DNA of 64,000 bases from Ilumatobacteraceae bacterium (lineage in GTDB: Bacteria > Actinomycetota > Acidimicrobiia > Acidimicrobiales > Ilumatobacteraceae), in the NCBI GenBank assembly GCA_025463305.1, contig JAOBWK010000088.1, forward strand, positions 21,696 through 85,695, written 5' to 3'. Positions 23,745 to 33,514 of the stretch are shown here, one piece after another. How positions within the stretch are numbered: position 1 is the first letter of the stretch; each line of letters opens with the position of its first letter. The notes under the pieces are model-generated. The model had not been told where the DNA came from. It made no database searches and saw nothing but the letters and a program-made list of their open reading frames with translations. A program made the position numbers and the translations under genes.

Positions 23745-24695
23745 TCAGTCGGCGCGCAGTGCCCGGCAGATGCGGTCGACGGCGTGACGCGTCGAGGGCG
23801 AGTCGTACGCGGCGAAGCGTTCGGTGAACTCGGCGCGGGTGGCGCGCTCGGTGCGATCGACCCGCTCGATGAGACGGCCGACGGCGAGGAAGGTGGCCGG
23901 GCGCGAACCGCGCGGGAGACCGTCGGCGATGTCGCGGAGCACCGCGGCGTGGACCACGGCGTCCTGGTGCTCGCCGAGGTTGTCCTGCAGCACCTTGAGC
24001 TGCTCGACGAACCGCTTCCGCGCCCGGTCGGGCATCAGGTCGGCGAAGCACTCGACGAGGTAGCGGAGCTTCTTCGCGTCCTTGCGCAGGTCGTGCAGCT
24101 CGCCCGCACTGGAGGTCTCGTCGATGCGTCGGCCGTGACGCTGCAGCCGGTGGTGGGCGCGACGGAAGCGGCGGGCCAGCACCCGCCCGATCGGCCGATC
24201 CGCGTCGTCGGGCCGACCCGCGGCACCGGCTCCGCGGGCGGGATCGATGAGCAGCTCGGCACGCCACGCGGCGAGGACGTCGGTGGAGTGATCGGCCGCG
24301 AACACCCCGGCGAGCTCGGTCCGGGCGGCCACCCGCCGGCGACGGATCTCGTCGAGCACCGGCACGGCGGCCTCCCGTTCGCCGGCATCGAAGCCGTCCG
24401 TGGCGTGGGACCAGCCGGCCTCGAGGACGTCGAGGTCGCGAGACGGCCCGGTGGCACCGGCCAGGCGGGCCAGCTCCCTGCCGAACCTGGCGCGCGTGGT
24501 CGACGACAGCACGTCGGCGGACTGGGCGAGCACCGCTCGGGTGCGCCGCAGCGCGATGCGTAGATCGTGCAGCACCTCGTCGTCGGTGTCGGTGGCTGCC
24601 TGCCAGTTGGCCTCCGCCTCGTCGGCGAGACCGAGGAGCACCTGCCGGAACGCGGTGGCCGCCGGCATCGTCCGTGCCAACGTCGTGCTGTCCAT
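23745..24695 (-). CDS. CHAD domain protein
   Basis: 316 residues from ATG 24695. It is almost all helical, with two four-helix bundles rich in His, Arg and Lys: DEVLHDLRIALRRTRAVL near residue 40 and ELHDLRKDAKKLRYLVECF near residue 200, the paired CHAD signatures. CHAD domains bind polyphosphate through these basic faces. It is divergent from a CYTH-domain gene across a 39-base shared promoter, the usual partnership for polyphosphate/triphosphate metabolism. Confidence 0.88.
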   Translation of the reverse strand: MDSTTLARTMPAATAFRQVLLGLADEAEANWQAATDTDDEVLHDLRIALRRTRAVLAQSADVLSSTTRARFGRELARLAGATGPSRDLDVLEAGWSHATDGFDAGEREAAVPVLDEIRRRRVAARTELAGVFAADHSTDVLAAWRAELLIDPARGAGAAGRPDDADRPIGRVLARRFRRAHHRLQRHGRRIDETSSAGELHDLRKDAKKLRYLVECFADLMPDRARKRFVEQLKVLQDNLGEHQDAVVHAAVLRDIADGLPRGSRPATFLAVGRLIERVDRTERATRAEFTERFAAYDSPSTRHAVDRICRALRAD

Positions 24696-24734
24696 GACCG
24701 GTTCCTCCGCTGCCTTCGACCCATACTGTGCCCC

Positions 24735-25220
24735 GTGGCGAACGAAGTCGAACGCAAGTTCCTGATCGCACGGATGCCGGCTCCCGATGTGCTCGGCGTG
24801 GGATCGCACCTCCGCCAGGGCTACCTCGCCGAGGAGGGTGACGTGGAGGTGCGGATCCGGATCCGCGAGCAGGGCTCGGTCATCACCGTGAAGGCGGGCA
24901 GCGGGCTGAGCCGCACCGAGGTCGAGCGCGCTGTCGACGCCGACGAGGCGACCGCGCTGTGGACGCACACGGTGGGGAGGCGGATCGAGAAGGTGCGCTA
25001 CCGGGTCGGTGTCGAGGGCGGTGTCGCCGAGGTGGACGTGTACGACGCGCCGTTGTCCGGGCTGCAGGTCGTCGAGGTGGAGTTCGACTCGGCCGAGGCC
25101 GCGGCGGCGTTCCACCCCCCGGCGTGGTTCGGCCGCGAGCTCACCGGCGCGCCCGGTTGGTCGAACGCCTCGCTGGCCCGCAACGGGGTGCCGGAGGGCG
25201 GTCCGCTCGCTGAGCGATGA
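24735..25220 (+). CDS. CYTH domain protein (inorganic triphosphatase-like)
   Basis: 161 residues from GTG 24735. The ExExK motif is at the extreme N-terminus (NEVERKFLI), followed by charged strands VEVRIRIREQG, VITVKAG and VEVDVYDAPLSGLQVVEVEFDS, which line the triphosphate tunnel. CYTH enzymes hydrolyse tripolyphosphate or thiamine triphosphate, some cyclise ATP. The compact size and the CHAD neighbour favour a triphosphatase acting on polyphosphate. Confidence 0.85.
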   Translation: MANEVERKFLIARMPAPDVLGVGSHLRQGYLAEEGDVEVRIRIREQGSVITVKAGSGLSRTEVERAVDADEATALWTHTVGRRIEKVRYRVGVEGGVAEVDVYDAPLSGLQVVEVEFDSAEAAAAFHPPAWFGRELTGAPGWSNASLARNGVPEGGPLAER

Positions 25221-25304
25221 CGTTCGATCGGGCCGGACTCGGCCTATGCTGTCGGCCCAGCGGGCGGAGGGCGCGGTTTCGCGCTGTCCCAGGAAAGAGC
25301 CACC

Positions 25305-26063
25305 ATGCGCTCCATGTCTTCACGTCTCATCGTCCTCGCGGCCGTGCCACTCGGCGCGCTCGTCATCGCCTCGTGCGTCGAGCCGGCCGATACCGGCAGC
25401 TCGAAGACCACCATCGCGCCGTTGCCGACGAGCACGACCATCTTCACCGTGCCGGGCATCGACACCAACACCACCACACCGGTGATCGTGATCGGCGGGG
25501 CGGGAGCCACCGGTGCCACCATCGCCGGGGGCACGATCGCCGACCCGAGCATCACCCTCGCCCCACAGGCCACGGTCGCCCCCGTGACCGCGGCGACGCC
25601 GACGACCACGGCGACGATCACCACCGTCACCATCGCGGCGTCGGGCCAATCCACCTACAAGATCGTGTCCGGCGACTACCTCGGTGCGATCAGCAAGCGT
25701 TGTTCGATCTCCCCGACGCAGCTGGCCGTGTTCAACGGCTGGACCGACGGCAAGGCGCACGCGATCTACCCCGGCGACACGATCAAGCTCCCCTGCACGC
25801 CCTCGACGGCGCCGACCACCACGGTGGCGGGCTCGTCGGCGAGCTCGACGACGGTCAAGGGCTCCTCGTCCGCCACCTCGACGACCGTGGATCCGTCGTC
25901 GGGCGGCACCTACACGGTGGTTGCCGGGGACTACCTGTCCGGCATCGCCGCGAAGACGGGGACGACGGTCGACGCCATCGTGAAGGCCAACGGCTGGAAG
26001 AACTCGCAGCAGGCGATCTACCCGGGCGAGAAGATCAAGCTGCCCGCCAAGACCACGGGCTGA
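25305..26063 (+). CDS. lipoprotein with two LysM domains
   Basis: 252 residues. The signal peptide ends in a lipobox, VIASC (Cys 23). A long Thr/Ala/Pro linker follows, then LysM 1 (STYKIVSGDYLGAISKRC... to IKLPC, about 128-175) and, after a Ser/Thr spacer, LysM 2 (GTYTVVAGDYLSGIAAKTG... to IKLPA, about 203-248). It binds peptidoglycan GlcNAc outside the membrane. No catalytic domain is present. LysM 1 has a Cys pair that could form a disulfide. Confidence 0.88.
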   Translation: MRSMSSRLIVLAAVPLGALVIASCVEPADTGSSKTTIAPLPTSTTIFTVPGIDTNTTTPVIVIGGAGATGATIAGGTIADPSITLAPQATVAPVTAATPTTTATITTVTIAASGQSTYKIVSGDYLGAISKRCSISPTQLAVFNGWTDGKAHAIYPGDTIKLPCTPSTAPTTTVAGSSASSTTVKGSSSATSTTVDPSSGGTYTVVAGDYLSGIAAKTGTTVDAIVKANGWKNSQQAIYPGEKIKLPAKTTG

Positions 26064-26125
26064 CGATGTCGCCACTGGTTCGCGACGCGTCGTAGCGTGC
26101 ATCGCATGAACGAGACGCAGCCCTG

Positions 26126-26869
26126 ATGGCCGCCAAGGCGCAGGGCTCGGTCGCGCTGGTCACCGGCGGCAACCGCGGCATCGGCCGCGCGTTCGTCGAC
26201 CAGCTGATCGCGCGCGGCGCGAGCAAGGTGTACGTCGGCTCGCGCGAGCCGGTCGACGATCTGCCCGACGGGGCGGAGCTCGTGCTGCTCGACGTGACCG
26301 ATCGGGCGTCCATCGCGGCAGCGGCGGCGGCGTGCACCGACGTCACTGTGTTGATCAACAACGCCGGGCTGCACGCCCGCGCCCGGCTGGTGCTCACCGA
26401 CGATCCCGACGCGGCGCGACGCGAGATGGACGTCAACTACTTCGGCGTGCTCGAGATGATCCGCGCGTTCGCCCCGATCCTCGGCGCCAACGGCGGCGGA
26501 GCGATCGTGAACGTCTCCTCGATCGCCGGCGCGGTCCCCACGGCGTTCATGGGCGGCTACTCGCCGTCGAAGGCGGCCGGGCTGTTCCTCAGCTCGATCG
26601 CCCGCGCCGAGCTCGAGCCGCAGGGCACGACGGTGACGGCGCTGGTGGTCGGCTCCGTGGACACGCGCATGTCGGACCACGTCATCGGCGCGAAGGAGGA
26701 CGCCGCCACCATCGCCAAGGTCGGACTGTCGGCGATGGGGCGTGGCGAGCGGGTGGTCGACACCGATCAGATGGCGGTGGCCGCCCGTGCCAGCTACGCG
26801 CTCGATCCGGTGCGCTTCGAGCGGGCGTTGGCGAAGATGCTCGACGCCGATCTCGACACCGGTCGCTGA
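26126..26869 (+). CDS. short-chain dehydrogenase/reductase
   Basis: 247 residues. Classical SDR motifs: GGNRGIGRAF (cofactor-binding TGxxxGxG variant), LDVTDRAS, NNAGLH and the active-site NVSSIAGA...YSPSKAA (Ser, Tyr, Lys). A basic residue after the Gly motif suggests NADP(H). Substrate unknown. Positioned between the LysM lipoprotein and a convergent VOC gene. Confidence 0.88.
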   Translation: MAAKAQGSVALVTGGNRGIGRAFVDQLIARGASKVYVGSREPVDDLPDGAELVLLDVTDRASIAAAAAACTDVTVLINNAGLHARARLVLTDDPDAARREMDVNYFGVLEMIRAFAPILGANGGGAIVNVSSIAGAVPTAFMGGYSPSKAAGLFLSSIARAELEPQGTTVTALVVGSVDTRMSDHVIGAKEDAATIAKVGLSAMGRGERVVDTDQMAVAARASYALDPVRFERALAKMLDADLDTGR

Positions 26870-26871
26870 GC

Positions 26872-26907
26872 GACGCCGCTGGATGCGCGGCGCGGCGACG
26901 CGGCGTC
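26872..26907. terminator. hairpin between convergent genes
   Basis: Arms GACGCCGC (26872-26879) and GCGGCGTC (26900-26907) with a GC-rich 20-base loop lie just after the SDR stop and reach the stop of the opposing VOC gene. Likely a shared terminator without a T-tract. Confidence 0.4.
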
Positions 26908-27610
26908 AGCCGGCGACGTGGCGGAAGCTCACGCCGAGCCGGGTGGAATCGGCGATGGTGTCCCCGCCGGCAACCCGCAGCGTGATCGCGAGGACGCCGG
27001 CCACCTCGGCCTCGACGAACGAGATGCGCATGCCGAGGTCGACCGACGTGGGCGTCGGCTGATCGACGTCGAGGAGGTGGGCCCACAGTGCGGCGAACTC
27101 GAGCGGGTCGGGCACCCCGACCTCGATCTCGACGATCGAGTCCACCGTTGCGTCGCCGGCAGGGCCCGGCGTGATGTCGTCCCAGAACCACGCCGATCGA
27201 TCGGGCATCTCGTCGAGGTCGAGCAGCAGCCCACCGACCTGGCGCGGGTTGAGCTGCATGATCGGGTGCCCGAACGCGTCCTGCTCGATCAGGATCTTGA
27301 TGCCCTGCTCGACGACGCGTGAGCGGATCGATGCCATGTCGGGGACCTGCACGGCCACGCCGTAGCCGCCCTGGCCGCCGTGCTTGGCGAGCCAGCCGGT
27401 GAGCGGCGACGCATCGCTCGCGGGACTGAGCAGCTCGATGTACTGATCCGGCCCCACCGGGATCGTCTCGTCGACGATGCCGTGCTCGAGCAGCATCGGA
27501 TCGGTGAAGCCCTTCGGCAGGGCGTACGCGGCGCGCAGCTCGGCGCTGTCGTCGGCCGGTGACGAGGTGGCGAAGATCGCCTGTCGGACGAACGCCCAGG
27601 ATGTGCTCAT
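26906..27610 (-). CDS. VOC/glyoxalase-like family protein
   Basis: 234 residues from ATG 27610 (MSTSWAFVRQAIFAT). The layout suggests two vicinal-oxygen-chelate halves; the N-terminal part (DETIPVGPDQYIELLSP, GYGVAVQVPDMASIRSRV) fits the glyoxalase-like PF13468/PF00903 pattern. Few metal ligands are evident. Function unknown. Confidence 0.7.
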   Translation of the reverse strand: MSTSWAFVRQAIFATSSPADDSAELRAAYALPKGFTDPMLLEHGIVDETIPVGPDQYIELLSPASDASPLTGWLAKHGGQGGYGVAVQVPDMASIRSRVVEQGIKILIEQDAFGHPIMQLNPRQVGGLLLDLDEMPDRSAWFWDDITPGPAGDATVDSIVEIEVGVPDPLEFAALWAHLLDVDQPTPTSVDLGMRISFVEAEVAGVLAITLRVAGGDTIADSTRLGVSFRHVAG

Positions 27611-27688
27611 CCGCCCAGTGTGCACCAGTGCCGGACCGGCGTCGACGTCAGCTCGCGATCGCGCCGGCCGCGCCGCCGCCTGCCCTGG

Positions 27689-28786
27689 TCAGTCGGTGAG
27701 GACGTACTCCAGCACGCCGTCCTTGACGACGCGCTGCATCTCGCCGGCGAGGCGGAGGTGCTCGAGGTGCGCGAACGTCTCGCTGTCGGCCATCCCGCCC
27801 TGGGCACGCGGCGAGAAGAGGTGGGTCGACATCTCCATCACCGACGCCGGGCGATCGAGATCGGTCGAGGTGTCGCGCAGCTTCTGGAGCCGGCCGGCGT
27901 GGTGGTCCTTGATCTCCTGGGCGCGCCCGGCGAGATCGCTGAACGGCTTGCCGTGCGCAGGCAGCGCGACCTTCACCTGTGGCCCGTAGGAGCCCACCTT
28001 GTCGAGCGAGTCGAAGAACGTGCCGAGCGGATCGCGGTACGAGCCGAGACCGCCGATGTGCGGGGTGATCGTGGGCAGCACGTGATCGCCGCAGAGCATG
28101 CAGCCCTCGGTGGGATCGAACAGGCAGAGGTGGTCGTCGGTGTGGCCAGGGGTGTGCACGGCCACCCAGTCGCGGCCGGCGAGCGAGATCGTGTCGGCCT
28201 CGGCGAGGCGGACCGAGGGGATCGGCATCTTGCGCAGCTGCGGGAAGGCCCGGGCGGCGCGGAACCAGATCCGTCGGCGGAACGGGATCTCGACGCCGGG
28301 GCCTCCCCACGGCGAGGGCTCCCAGGGGAAGCGGCGCGTCCGGTCGATCTGGATGTCGTCGTCGCCGTCGTTGCTGAGCGCCTCGGGGACGTCCTCGACG
28401 TCGACGTCCGGCGGCTCGGTCGGATCCCACATCAGGTGGAACGACGAGTGGGTGACGATGTCGGCCCCGGTCTGGGCGCGCAGCCAGCCGGCGCCGCCGA
28501 AGTGATCGGGATGGCTGTGGGTGACGATGACGGTGTGCACCCGCTTCAACGGGAACCCGGCCGACTTCAGCCGCGCCTCGAGCGCGATGTGCGACTCCTT
28601 GTTCGGCAGGCCGGGGTCCACGACGGCGACGCCGCGGCTGTCCTCGAGCAAGTAGCAGTTCACGTGGCCGAGACCGGGAATGTCGATCGGCAGCTGGCTG
28701 CGCAGGACGCCGGGCGCGACCTCGGTGATCTCGGTGGTGGCCGGCTCCTGCTCCTGCTTGCGCGGACGAGCGGCCTGGTCAGTCAT
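27689..28786 (-). CDS. MBL-fold metallo-hydrolase
   Basis: 365 residues from ATG 28786. The metallo-beta-lactamase signature HSHPDH (in IVTHSHPDHFGGAGWL) is intact; further ligands are in HTPGHTDDHLCLF and LCGDHVLPTI. The C-terminal region with a 'LPAHGKPF' block and helical tail matches the LACTB2-like or polyketide-release type subgroup. Probably a thioester or lactone hydrolase binding two zinc ions. Confidence 0.85.
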   Translation of the reverse strand: MTDQAARPRKQEQEPATTEITEVAPGVLRSQLPIDIPGLGHVNCYLLEDSRGVAVVDPGLPNKESHIALEARLKSAGFPLKRVHTVIVTHSHPDHFGGAGWLRAQTGADIVTHSSFHLMWDPTEPPDVDVEDVPEALSNDGDDDIQIDRTRRFPWEPSPWGGPGVEIPFRRRIWFRAARAFPQLRKMPIPSVRLAEADTISLAGRDWVAVHTPGHTDDHLCLFDPTEGCMLCGDHVLPTITPHIGGLGSYRDPLGTFFDSLDKVGSYGPQVKVALPAHGKPFSDLAGRAQEIKDHHAGRLQKLRDTSTDLDRPASVMEMSTHLFSPRAQGGMADSETFAHLEHLRLAGEMQRVVKDGVLEYVLTD

Positions 28787-28847
28787 GATTGCACGGTACA
28801 AGCACCACGCCGTCCGGGGCGAGGCCTGCAACCAACGTCACGTCAGG

Positions 28848-29417
28848 TCAGGTCGCGGCGGCGTCCGCGGTGCCGGGCTTGCCGATCGGCACGAACACCC
28901 GGTCGCGGTAGAACTGCAGCTCGTTGATGCTGGCGCGGATGTCGTCGAGCGCGCGGTGCGAGCCGTTCTTGTGCGGCAGGTCGTTCTTCACCTGCGGGTA
29001 CCAGCGGCGGACGAGCTCTTTCACGCTGGACACGTCGATGCTCCGGTAGTGCAGCCAGTTCTCGACGTCGGGCAGGTACGCGGTGAGGAACCGGCGATCC
29101 ATGCCGATCGAGTTGCCGCACAGTGGCACGGTGCGCTGCACCGGCACGTACTCCTTGATGAACGCGAGGGTCGCTGCCCCGGCCTCCTCGAGCGAGACCG
29201 TGCTCGCCTTGATCGCTTCGAGCAGTCCGCTGCGGGTGTGCATGTCGAACACGAACTTGTCCATGATCGACAGCGTCTCGTCGCTCTGGTGGACGACGAG
29301 ATCGGGACCCTCGGCGACGATATTCAGCTCGTCGTCGGTGACGATGGTGGCGATCTCGACGATGACGTCCTTCGTCGCGTCGAGGCCGGTCATCTCCAGA
29401 TCCATCCACACGAGCAT
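28848..29417 (-). CDS. orn: oligoribonuclease
   Basis: 189 residues, the family length. It is a DEDDh exonuclease: WMDLEMTGLD (first Asp-Glu), CGNSIGMDRRFL (third acidic) and KNGSHRALDDIRASI (His and last Asp). It degrades 2-5 nt RNAs and, in actinobacteria, the linear pGpG released when c-di-GMP is broken by EAL proteins such as the one at 51377. It lies 9 bases after the phosphotransferase gene. Confidence 0.95.
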   Translation of the reverse strand: MLVWMDLEMTGLDATKDVIVEIATIVTDDELNIVAEGPDLVVHQSDETLSIMDKFVFDMHTRSGLLEAIKASTVSLEEAGAATLAFIKEYVPVQRTVPLCGNSIGMDRRFLTAYLPDVENWLHYRSIDVSSVKELVRRWYPQVKNDLPHKNGSHRALDDIRASINELQFYRDRVFVPIGKPGTADAAAT

Positions 29418-29426
29418 CCGCCCAGA

Positions 29427-30323
29427 CTACGACCCCAGCACCTGGGCGAGGGTGTGATCGCCCATTCGACCCATCGCCGCGTCGTCGGCACGCGCGTCGA
29501 GGTAGAAGATCGCGAAGCTCAGCGCCCACGCCTTCGCCCGCCGCCACGTGTGCTCGTCGCGATCGATCAGCGCCTGGAAGCGCTCGCGTGACGGCGCGTC
29601 GAACAGGATCCAGGCGACCGCGAGGTCGGTGGCCGGGTCCCCGCCCGTGATGTCGCCGAAGTCGATGACCGCGCTGAGCCGTCCGTCGGCGGTGAGGATG
29701 TTCGACGCGTGCAGATCGCCGTGCAGCCACAGCGGCGGACCGTTCCAGTCGGGCGTTGCCGCGAGCTCGTGCCACAGCGCGACGAGGTCGTTCGCGCCCA
29801 CGTGATCCGGGAGGCCACCCGCCGCGCCGAGCATCTCGATCCGGCCGGTGATCCGGTCGAGTCGAGGCGCGTGCGAACCACCGCGCACCGGGTTGACGGG
29901 CGCGTCGTCGGCGGCCGGCGTGTGGAGCGCGGTGACGAAGTCGGCCAGTGCGACGGCTGCGTCGCCGAGGTCATCAGGCGGCGCCACCGACGCACGCTCG
30001 CCGGCGAACCACGGGCCGACGCTCCACCGCCACGGGTAGAACTCCGTCGCCCGGCCGGCATGGACCGGTACGGGGATCGGCAGCGGCAGGCGCGGGGCGA
30101 GCACCGGCAGCCAGCGCTGCTCGTTGAGCACCAACCCGGCGGCAACCTCACGGCGCGGCAGGCGGATCGAGCAGTCGTCGTCGAGGCGGTAGATGACGTT
30201 GTCCCACCCGTTGCCGACGAGCTGCAACGCGCCGTCGGCGCGTTCCGGCAGCTGATCGCGCAGCAGCGCTCGCACGAGCGCCTCGTCGATGTCGACCTCT
30301 GCCGCTGGATGCCCCGAGCTCAC
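29427..30323 (-). CDS. aminoglycoside phosphotransferase family kinase
   Basis: 298 residues. A kinase-like fold with LVGNGWDNVIYRLDDDCSIRLPRRE at the N-terminus (nucleotide-binding strand), catalytic loop LWLHGDLHASNIL (HGD, N) and VIDFGD (metal-binding Asp). The family phosphorylates small hydroxylated molecules; most such genomic copies are not resistance genes. The substrate is unknown. Divergent from the ALDH gene by 39 bases. Confidence 0.8.
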   Translation of the reverse strand: MSSGHPAAEVDIDEALVRALLRDQLPERADGALQLVGNGWDNVIYRLDDDCSIRLPRREVAAGLVLNEQRWLPVLAPRLPLPIPVPVHAGRATEFYPWRWSVGPWFAGERASVAPPDDLGDAAVALADFVTALHTPAADDAPVNPVRGGSHAPRLDRITGRIEMLGAAGGLPDHVGANDLVALWHELAATPDWNGPPLWLHGDLHASNILTADGRLSAVIDFGDITGGDPATDLAVAWILFDAPSRERFQALIDRDEHTWRRAKAWALSFAIFYLDARADDAAMGRMGDHTLAQVLGS

Positions 30324-30362
30324 CCGGCGACGCTACCCACGCCGCCAGTAACCTGAGCGGCG

Positions 30363-31727
30363 ATGCCATCGACCGCGAGCACCCTTGCCCTGCTGAACCC
30401 GGCCACCGAGGAGCTCATCGGTGACCAACCGCTCGCCTCCGCAGCCGATGCCGACGCGGCCATCGCCAAGGCCGCGGCGGCGCTGCCCGCATGGCGGGCG
30501 ATGGCGCCCATCGATCGCATCCGGCTGATGCGCCGGTTCGCCGACTCCATCGCCGCGCACGCCGAGGAGCTCGCCCAGCTGGAGACCGCCAACATGGGCA
30601 TGCCCATCGGCAACAGCCGCTGGTGCGCGAACACCGCGGCGGAGGTGTTCCACTACTACGCCGGCTGCATCGACAAGCACACCGGGTCCACCATCCCGGT
30701 CGCGGGTGGCGTCACGATGACGTTCCACGAGCCGATCGGCGTCGTCGGCGTGATCACCCCGTGGAACTTCCCGCTGATGATCGCGGCGTGGAAGCTCGGC
30801 CCGGCGCTGGCGTGCGGCAACACCGTCGTCATCAAGCCGTCGGAGCTGACCCCGCTCACCACCATCCGCCTCGGCGAGCTGGCCCTCGAGGCTGGCTTCC
30901 CCGAGGGCGTCCTGAACGTCGTCGTCGGCACCGGCCCCGAGGTCGGCTGGCGGTTCGTCGAGAACCCCACCGTGCGCAAGATCGGCTTCACCGGATCCAC
31001 CGCCATCGGCAAGCGGCTGATGGCCGGCGCCGCGGATCAGATCAAACGGGTCACGCTCGAGCTCGGTGGCAAGAGCGCGAACATCGTCTTCGCCGACGCC
31101 GATCTCGAAGCGGCCGCGCTGTCGGCGCCGGGCGCGGTGTTCGACAACACCGGCCAGGACTGCTGCTCGCGCAGCCGGGTCCTCGTCCAGCGCGACGCCT
31201 ACGACCGGTTCCTCGAGCTGTTCGTCGAGGCGTCGAAGGGCTTCTCCGTCGGCGACCCGACATCGGACGACACGTTGATGGGACCGCTCGTCACCGCCGC
31301 GCACAAGGCCAAGGTCGAGGGCTTCCTCGACGGCGCCGATGTCGTGTGGCGCGGCGATGCCCCGACCGGCGCGGGTTGGTGGCTGCCGTGCACGATCGTG
31401 GCGCCGGAGCCGGGATCGCGCCTCACACGCGACGAGATCTTCGGACCGGTCGCGGCGGTCATCCCGTTCGACACGGAGGAGGACGCGATTCGCATCGCCA
31501 ACGACAGCGACTACGGCTTGTCCGGCTCGGTGTGGACGCGCGACGCCAGCCGGGCGATGCGCATGGCTCGCGGTGTCGACACCGGCACGCTCTCGATCAA
31601 CAGCAACTCGTCGGTGCGCTTCAGCACGCCGTTCGGTGGTTTCAAGCAGAGCGGTCTCGGCAGAGAGCTGTCGATGGCCGCGCTCGATCACTACAGCGAG
31701 CTGAAGACGGTGTTCTGGGCCAGCTGA
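30363..31727 (+). CDS. NAD(P)-dependent aldehyde dehydrogenase
   Basis: 454 residues. Motifs in order: [13 protein letters not shown] (catalytic Asn), [27 protein letters not shown] (general-base Glu) and [14 protein letters not shown] (catalytic Cys region, with Cys-Cys), then [18 protein letters not shown]. The specificity is uncertain; the sequence resembles betaine/aminobutyraldehyde-type dehydrogenases. The stop overlaps the fxsA start (TGATG). Confidence 0.88.
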   Translation: MPSTASTLALLNPATEELIGDQPLASAADADAAIAKAAAALPAWRAMAPIDRIRLMRRFADSIAAHAEELAQLETANMGMPIGNSRWCANTAAEVFHYYAGCIDKHTGSTIPVAGGVTMTFHEPIGVVGVITPWNFPLMIAAWKLGPALACGNTVVIKPSELTPLTTIRLGELALEAGFPEGVLNVVVGTGPEVGWRFVENPTVRKIGFTGSTAIGKRLMAGAADQIKRVTLELGGKSANIVFADADLEAAALSAPGAVFDNTGQDCCSRSRVLVQRDAYDRFLELFVEASKGFSVGDPTSDDTLMGPLVTAAHKAKVEGFLDGADVVWRGDAPTGAGWWLPCTIVAPEPGSRLTRDEIFGPVAAVIPFDTEEDAIRIANDSDYGLSGSVWTRDASRAMRMARGVDTGTLSINSNSSVRFSTPFGGFKQSGLGRELSMAALDHYSELKTVFWAS

Positions 31728-32200
31728 TGATCCTCTTCGTCACCTTCGTCGTCGCCCCGCTCATCGAGCTGTACGTCCTGATCAAGACCGGTCAGGCGAT
31801 CGGTGTGTTCAGCACGCTCGCGCTGCTGGTGCTGTTCGCGTTCGTGGGGATGGCGTTGGTGCGGCGCGAGGGCGTGCGCGTGTGGGGTCGCTTCGTGCAG
31901 ACGGTGCAGGCCGGGCAGACGCCCTCGAAGGAGATCGCCGATGGTGTGTGCGTGCTGCTCGCCGGCGCGCTGTTCATCGCGCCCGGTCTGGTCAGCGACG
32001 CGGTGGCGCTGCTGCTCCTGTTCCCGCCGACGCGGGCGATCTTCCGCCGGTTCCTGCTCCGCCGCAAGAGCTTCGGCGGGCTCGGCCACACGCGCATCAT
32101 CACCGCCACCTACGGCGGCCGGATGGCCGACGGCCGTCGCAGCGACGGCACGGTCACCGACACGACCTCCACCGAGTCGCGCGGCGAGCTCGACCCCTGA
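31727..32200 (+). CDS. fxsA: FxsA family membrane protein
   Basis: 157 residues from ATG 31727. Three hydrophobic segments near the N-terminus, with the FxsA landmarks PLIELYVLIKTGQAIGVF, GMALVRREG and ADGVCVLLAGALFIAPGLVSDAVALLLLFPPTR, then a basic cytoplasmic tail. Overproduced FxsA suppresses F exclusion of phage T7 in E. coli; its normal function is unknown. Translationally coupled to the ALDH gene. Confidence 0.88.
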   Translation: MILFVTFVVAPLIELYVLIKTGQAIGVFSTLALLVLFAFVGMALVRREGVRVWGRFVQTVQAGQTPSKEIADGVCVLLAGALFIAPGLVSDAVALLLLFPPTRAIFRRFLLRRKSFGGLGHTRIITATYGGRMADGRRSDGTVTDTTSTESRGELDP

Positions 32201-32209
32201 ACCGCTGAG

Positions 32210-33454
32210 CTACTGCTCGGCGGAGCGCGCGTCGGCGGCGACCGGGGTGAGCCACCGACGTCCGACGAACGCCACCGCGAGGCACAGACCCGCCGCCACG
32301 GGTGCGGCCCAGAGCGTGCTGCGGCCACCGACGTGGTCCACGAGCAACCCGCCGATCGGTGAGCCGATGGCAGCGCCGGCGACGATGGCGACGGCCAACC
32401 AGGTGTACGCCTCGGTGACGGCGTGCGGGGCGACGACGTCAGGGACGAGCGTGTTCCCGGAGATCAGGATCGGCGCGTTGGCGAGGCCGGCCACCATCAG
32501 CGCCAGCGTCGTGATGACCAGCGAACCGGCGGTCAGCGCCACCAGCAGCGCGCCGGCAGTGAGCGCCACGGCGCTGAGCACGTACCGACGCCCGGTCGAA
32601 TGCTTCCACCGGATCGCGCCGTAGGCGATGCCGGCGAAGAGGCTGCCGGTGGCCCAGAGGCCGAGCATCAACCCGGCGACGCCGGCGTGGTGCCGCTCGC
32701 GCGTGAGCGCGACGACGCTCACCTCGATCAGCCCGAACAGGCAGCCGATGCCCACGAACGAGCCGACGAGCACGATCAGCCCGGTGTGCGCCATCGCCCT
32801 CGCGGGTACCGCGGCGTCGTCGGCGTGCGGGTGCGGCCGCGGCTCCGTGCTGCGCTGGGCAAGGAACAGCGTCGCGCCGATGGCCGTCACGGCGCAGGCG
32901 ACGATCAGCCCAGCGGCCGGGGCGATCGCGGTGGCGAGGAAGGTCACCAGCACGGGCCCGACGATGAACACCACCTCGTCGATCAGCGACTCGACGGCGA
33001 GGCCGGTGTTGACTCGCGCGTCGTCGGCGAGCAGCGTCGCCCATCTCGCACGCGAGAACGCGCCGACCTGGGGCAGCGACGCGCCGACGACGGCGCCGAG
33101 CACCACCAGCAGCGGAGCCGGTGCCTTCGCCAGCGCGGCCGCGACGATCGCGATGAGCGCGCCGACGTGGACGACGACCTGCGGCAGCATCACCTTCGAC
33201 TGCCCGATCCGGTCGGCGAGCCGACCGATGCGCGGTCCGGCGAGGCCTTGGAACACGGCGATCGTCCCGGCCACCACGCCGGCGAGCGAGTACGAGCGAT
33301 CGAGCCCGGACAGCATCAGCACCGCGCCGAGGCCGATCATCGCCAGCGGCAGCCGCGCGATCGCGCCCGACGCGCTGAACCGTGCCGCGCCGGGGATGCG
33401 GAGGACCTCCCGGTAGGCGCCGAGCCCACTGACCGCCGATTCGACCTCGGTCAC
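32210..33454 (-). CDS. MFS transporter
   Basis: 414 residues with 12 predicted helices and a central loop rich in charged residues (STEPRPHPHADDAAVPAR). The motif GPRIGRLADRIGQSKVMLP between helices 2 and 3 is the MFS motif A (G-x3-D-R-x-G). It ends 10 bases from the convergent fxsA stop. Substrate unknown, probably small-molecule export. Confidence 0.85.
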   Translation of the reverse strand: MTEVESAVSGLGAYREVLRIPGAARFSASGAIARLPLAMIGLGAVLMLSGLDRSYSLAGVVAGTIAVFQGLAGPRIGRLADRIGQSKVMLPQVVVHVGALIAIVAAALAKAPAPLLVVLGAVVGASLPQVGAFSRARWATLLADDARVNTGLAVESLIDEVVFIVGPVLVTFLATAIAPAAGLIVACAVTAIGATLFLAQRSTEPRPHPHADDAAVPARAMAHTGLIVLVGSFVGIGCLFGLIEVSVVALTRERHHAGVAGLMLGLWATGSLFAGIAYGAIRWKHSTGRRYVLSAVALTAGALLVALTAGSLVITTLALMVAGLANAPILISGNTLVPDVVAPHAVTEAYTWLAVAIVAGAAIGSPIGGLLVDHVGGRSTLWAAPVAAGLCLAVAFVGRRWLTPVAADARSAEQ

Positions 33455-33514
33455 GACTGCCTGGTGCCGGCCAGACCGTGCTCGCTCAGACTGTGCTCGC
33501 TCAGAACGCGCCGG

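Noticed and set aside
29427..30323. Aminoglycoside resistance gene
   Set aside because: Only the broad kinase fold is visible. The family has many housekeeping members, and no resistance-specific residues or mobile context are seen.
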